DNA of 64,000 nucleotides from contig NZ_VJOY01000018.1 in assembly GCF_007109405.1 (NCBI RefSeq), positions 1 to 64,000 of the forward strand. Direction: 5' to 3'. The first letter of the stretch is position 1. Each line of letters starts with the position of its first letter. Shown here piece after piece: positions 63,189 to 64,000 of this stretch. The translations under genes were made by a program, and so were the position numbers. The DNA is from Pseudomonas mangiferae. GTDB lineage: Bacteria > Pseudomonadota > Gammaproteobacteria > Pseudomonadales > Pseudomonadaceae. The notes beneath the pieces were generated by a model. It was not told the DNA's origin. It was given only the letters and a program-made list of their open reading frames with translations, and did no database searches.

Positions 63189-64000
63189 CTACATCCCCTG
63201 ACTCCTCGTCGCGCCAATCCCTATCCCTGTATGGCCGCCCATCGACGCCTTGCCCGCGAGGGTGCCATCCACCAGCCGGATGCTGTTCCGCCCACCCCGC
63301 TTGGACTCGTAGAGCGCGAGGTCGCCCTGTTCGATCAGGGCGACGAGGCTCGCGGGTGGCCGGTCGTAGAGGCTGGCGCCGATGCTCAGGGTCACCGCTT
63401 CGGGCGTGGCGAACGCCTTGGCGGCCGCATCGTGGAAGCCTCGGCGCAGCCGGTCGCCCAGGGCCGCGATCCGCTCGCCCGAGGCGTCCCGCAGCAGGAT
63501 GACGAATTCGTCGCCGCCCAGCCGGGCCGCCAGCGCGCCGTCCGGCAGCACCGCGCGGATCATCTCGCTCAGGGTGACCAGCAGCCGGTCGCCGGCGGCG
63601 TGCCCGTGCAGGTCGTTGACCAGCTTGAAGTTGTCGATGTCGATCAGCAGCAGCGCGCCGGGGCGGGCGGGGGAGGCCTCCCGGAGCAGGTGCGGCGCCC
63701 GGGTCTCCAGGGCGCGCCGGTTGTACAGGGTGGTCAGCGGGTCCCGCGCGGCCAGCCGTTCGATGCGCTTTTCCCGCCGGTAGCGGACGGTGCCGGTCAT
63801 GGACAGCGCGATCAGCATGATCGCCATGGCCCCCTCCACCAGGGAAACCTGGATGATCTCGCCCCGGAAGGCCGCGAGGTCGATCAGCGTGCCCGGGACC
63901 AGCGCCGGGATCGCCTTGGCCAGGTAGAACAGCCCGTGGCCCAGCAGCACGTAGCGCAGCTGCGCCGCCCCCGCCCCCAGGGAGCCGCCGTGTGGGCGCA
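63189..64000 (-). CDS. GGDEF-domain diguanylate cyclase, C-terminal part (cut by window edge)
   Basis: The frame is open to the window edge, so the N-terminus is missing. Visible are two membrane helices of a larger sensor, then a GGDEF domain. It has RDPLTTLYNRRALE, DIDNFKLVNDLHGHAAGD and the GGDEF active site in LGGDEFVILL. It makes c-di-GMP from GTP. No RxxD inhibitory site (at the usual five residues before GGDEF) is obvious: the residues there are GALAAR. The C-terminus ends shortly after the domain. Confidence 0.9.
   Translation of the reverse strand, partial: RPHGGSLGAGAAQLRYVLLGHGLFYLAKAIPALVPGTLIDLAAFRGEIIQVSLVEGAMAIMLIALSMTGTVRYRREKRIERLAARDPLTTLYNRRALETRAPHLLREASPARPGALLLIDIDNFKLVNDLHGHAAGDRLLVTLSEMIRAVLPDGALAARLGGDEFVILLRDASGERIAALGDRLRRGFHDAAAKAFATPEAVTLSIGASLYDRPPASLVALIEQGDLALYESKRGGRNSIRLVDGTLAGKASMGGHTGIGIGATRSQGM

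Overview
The window is about 64 kb of a high-GC gammaproteobacterial chromosome. Gene content, order and protein sequences point to Pseudomonas, in or near the P. aeruginosa lineage: divergent mltF/purL, the purT-ffh-rpsP-rimM-trmD-rplS-xerD-dsbC-hom-thrC order, bphO-bphP, egtBD and dgt. No tRNA, rRNA, CRISPR array, complete insertion sequence, prophage or replication origin was seen.

Layout. 1-9.3 kb: mltF (cut by the window edge), purL, a small double-CDGSH protein, a NIF3-like protein, an L,D-transpeptidase, two NUDIX hydrolases, a gamma-carbonic anhydrase-like protein, a DUF1289 protein and purT. 9.3-20 kb: CorC-like and CcsA-like membrane proteins, then ffh, the rpsP-rimM-trmD-rplS operon, xerD, dsbC, a GFA-family protein, hom and thrC. 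20-25.7 kb: a small conserved protein, a candidate small RNA ending in a strong terminator, a NUDIX hydrolase, a DEAD-box helicase, a secreted small protein and a subtilase whose catalytic Asp is replaced by Glu. 25.7-34.6 kb: egtBD, heme oxygenase-bacteriophytochrome (bphOP), a hybrid histidine kinase and an S4/pseudouridine-synthase-like protein. 34.6-46.2 kb: porin-like, CvfB-like and solute-binding proteins, a cluster of small stress-type proteins (TUDOR, DUF488, CsbD, DUF2789), an acetyltransferase, a lipoprotein, dgt, an orphan membrane protein and an HNH protein. 46.4-52.7 kb: a chemoreceptor, two short-chain dehydrogenases, an inositol-phosphatase-family protein and a LysR regulator.

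52.9-56.0 kb is the outlier and the most interesting part. A 334-residue protein keeps host-like GC for about 245 codons, then changes abruptly to AT-rich DNA that encodes a glycine-zipper membrane domain. Four small AT-rich two-helix membrane proteins of one divergent family follow directly, and then a fifth copy, a GC-rich pseudogene. The arrangement looks like a polymorphic pore-forming toxin with a swapped C-terminal domain and a stack of duplicated immunity genes. No secretion-system gene lies in the window, so delivery is unknown.

56.1-64 kb: a parvulin (PpiC-type), a membrane protein, DUF1003 and CAP-domain proteins, two tiny coupled acidic proteins, rlhA (23S rRNA hydroxylation), a membrane protein with a repeat-encoded Ser-Pro tail, a REP-like palindrome and the C-terminal part of a GGDEF diguanylate cyclase that runs off the window.

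Functionally the first 20 kb is a conserved housekeeping block (purine synthesis, protein targeting, ribosome maturation, chromosome dimer resolution, disulfide isomerisation, threonine synthesis). The rest mixes conserved genes with lineage-specific accessory genes. All functions are inferred by reading the translations and recalling families; no database search was run.
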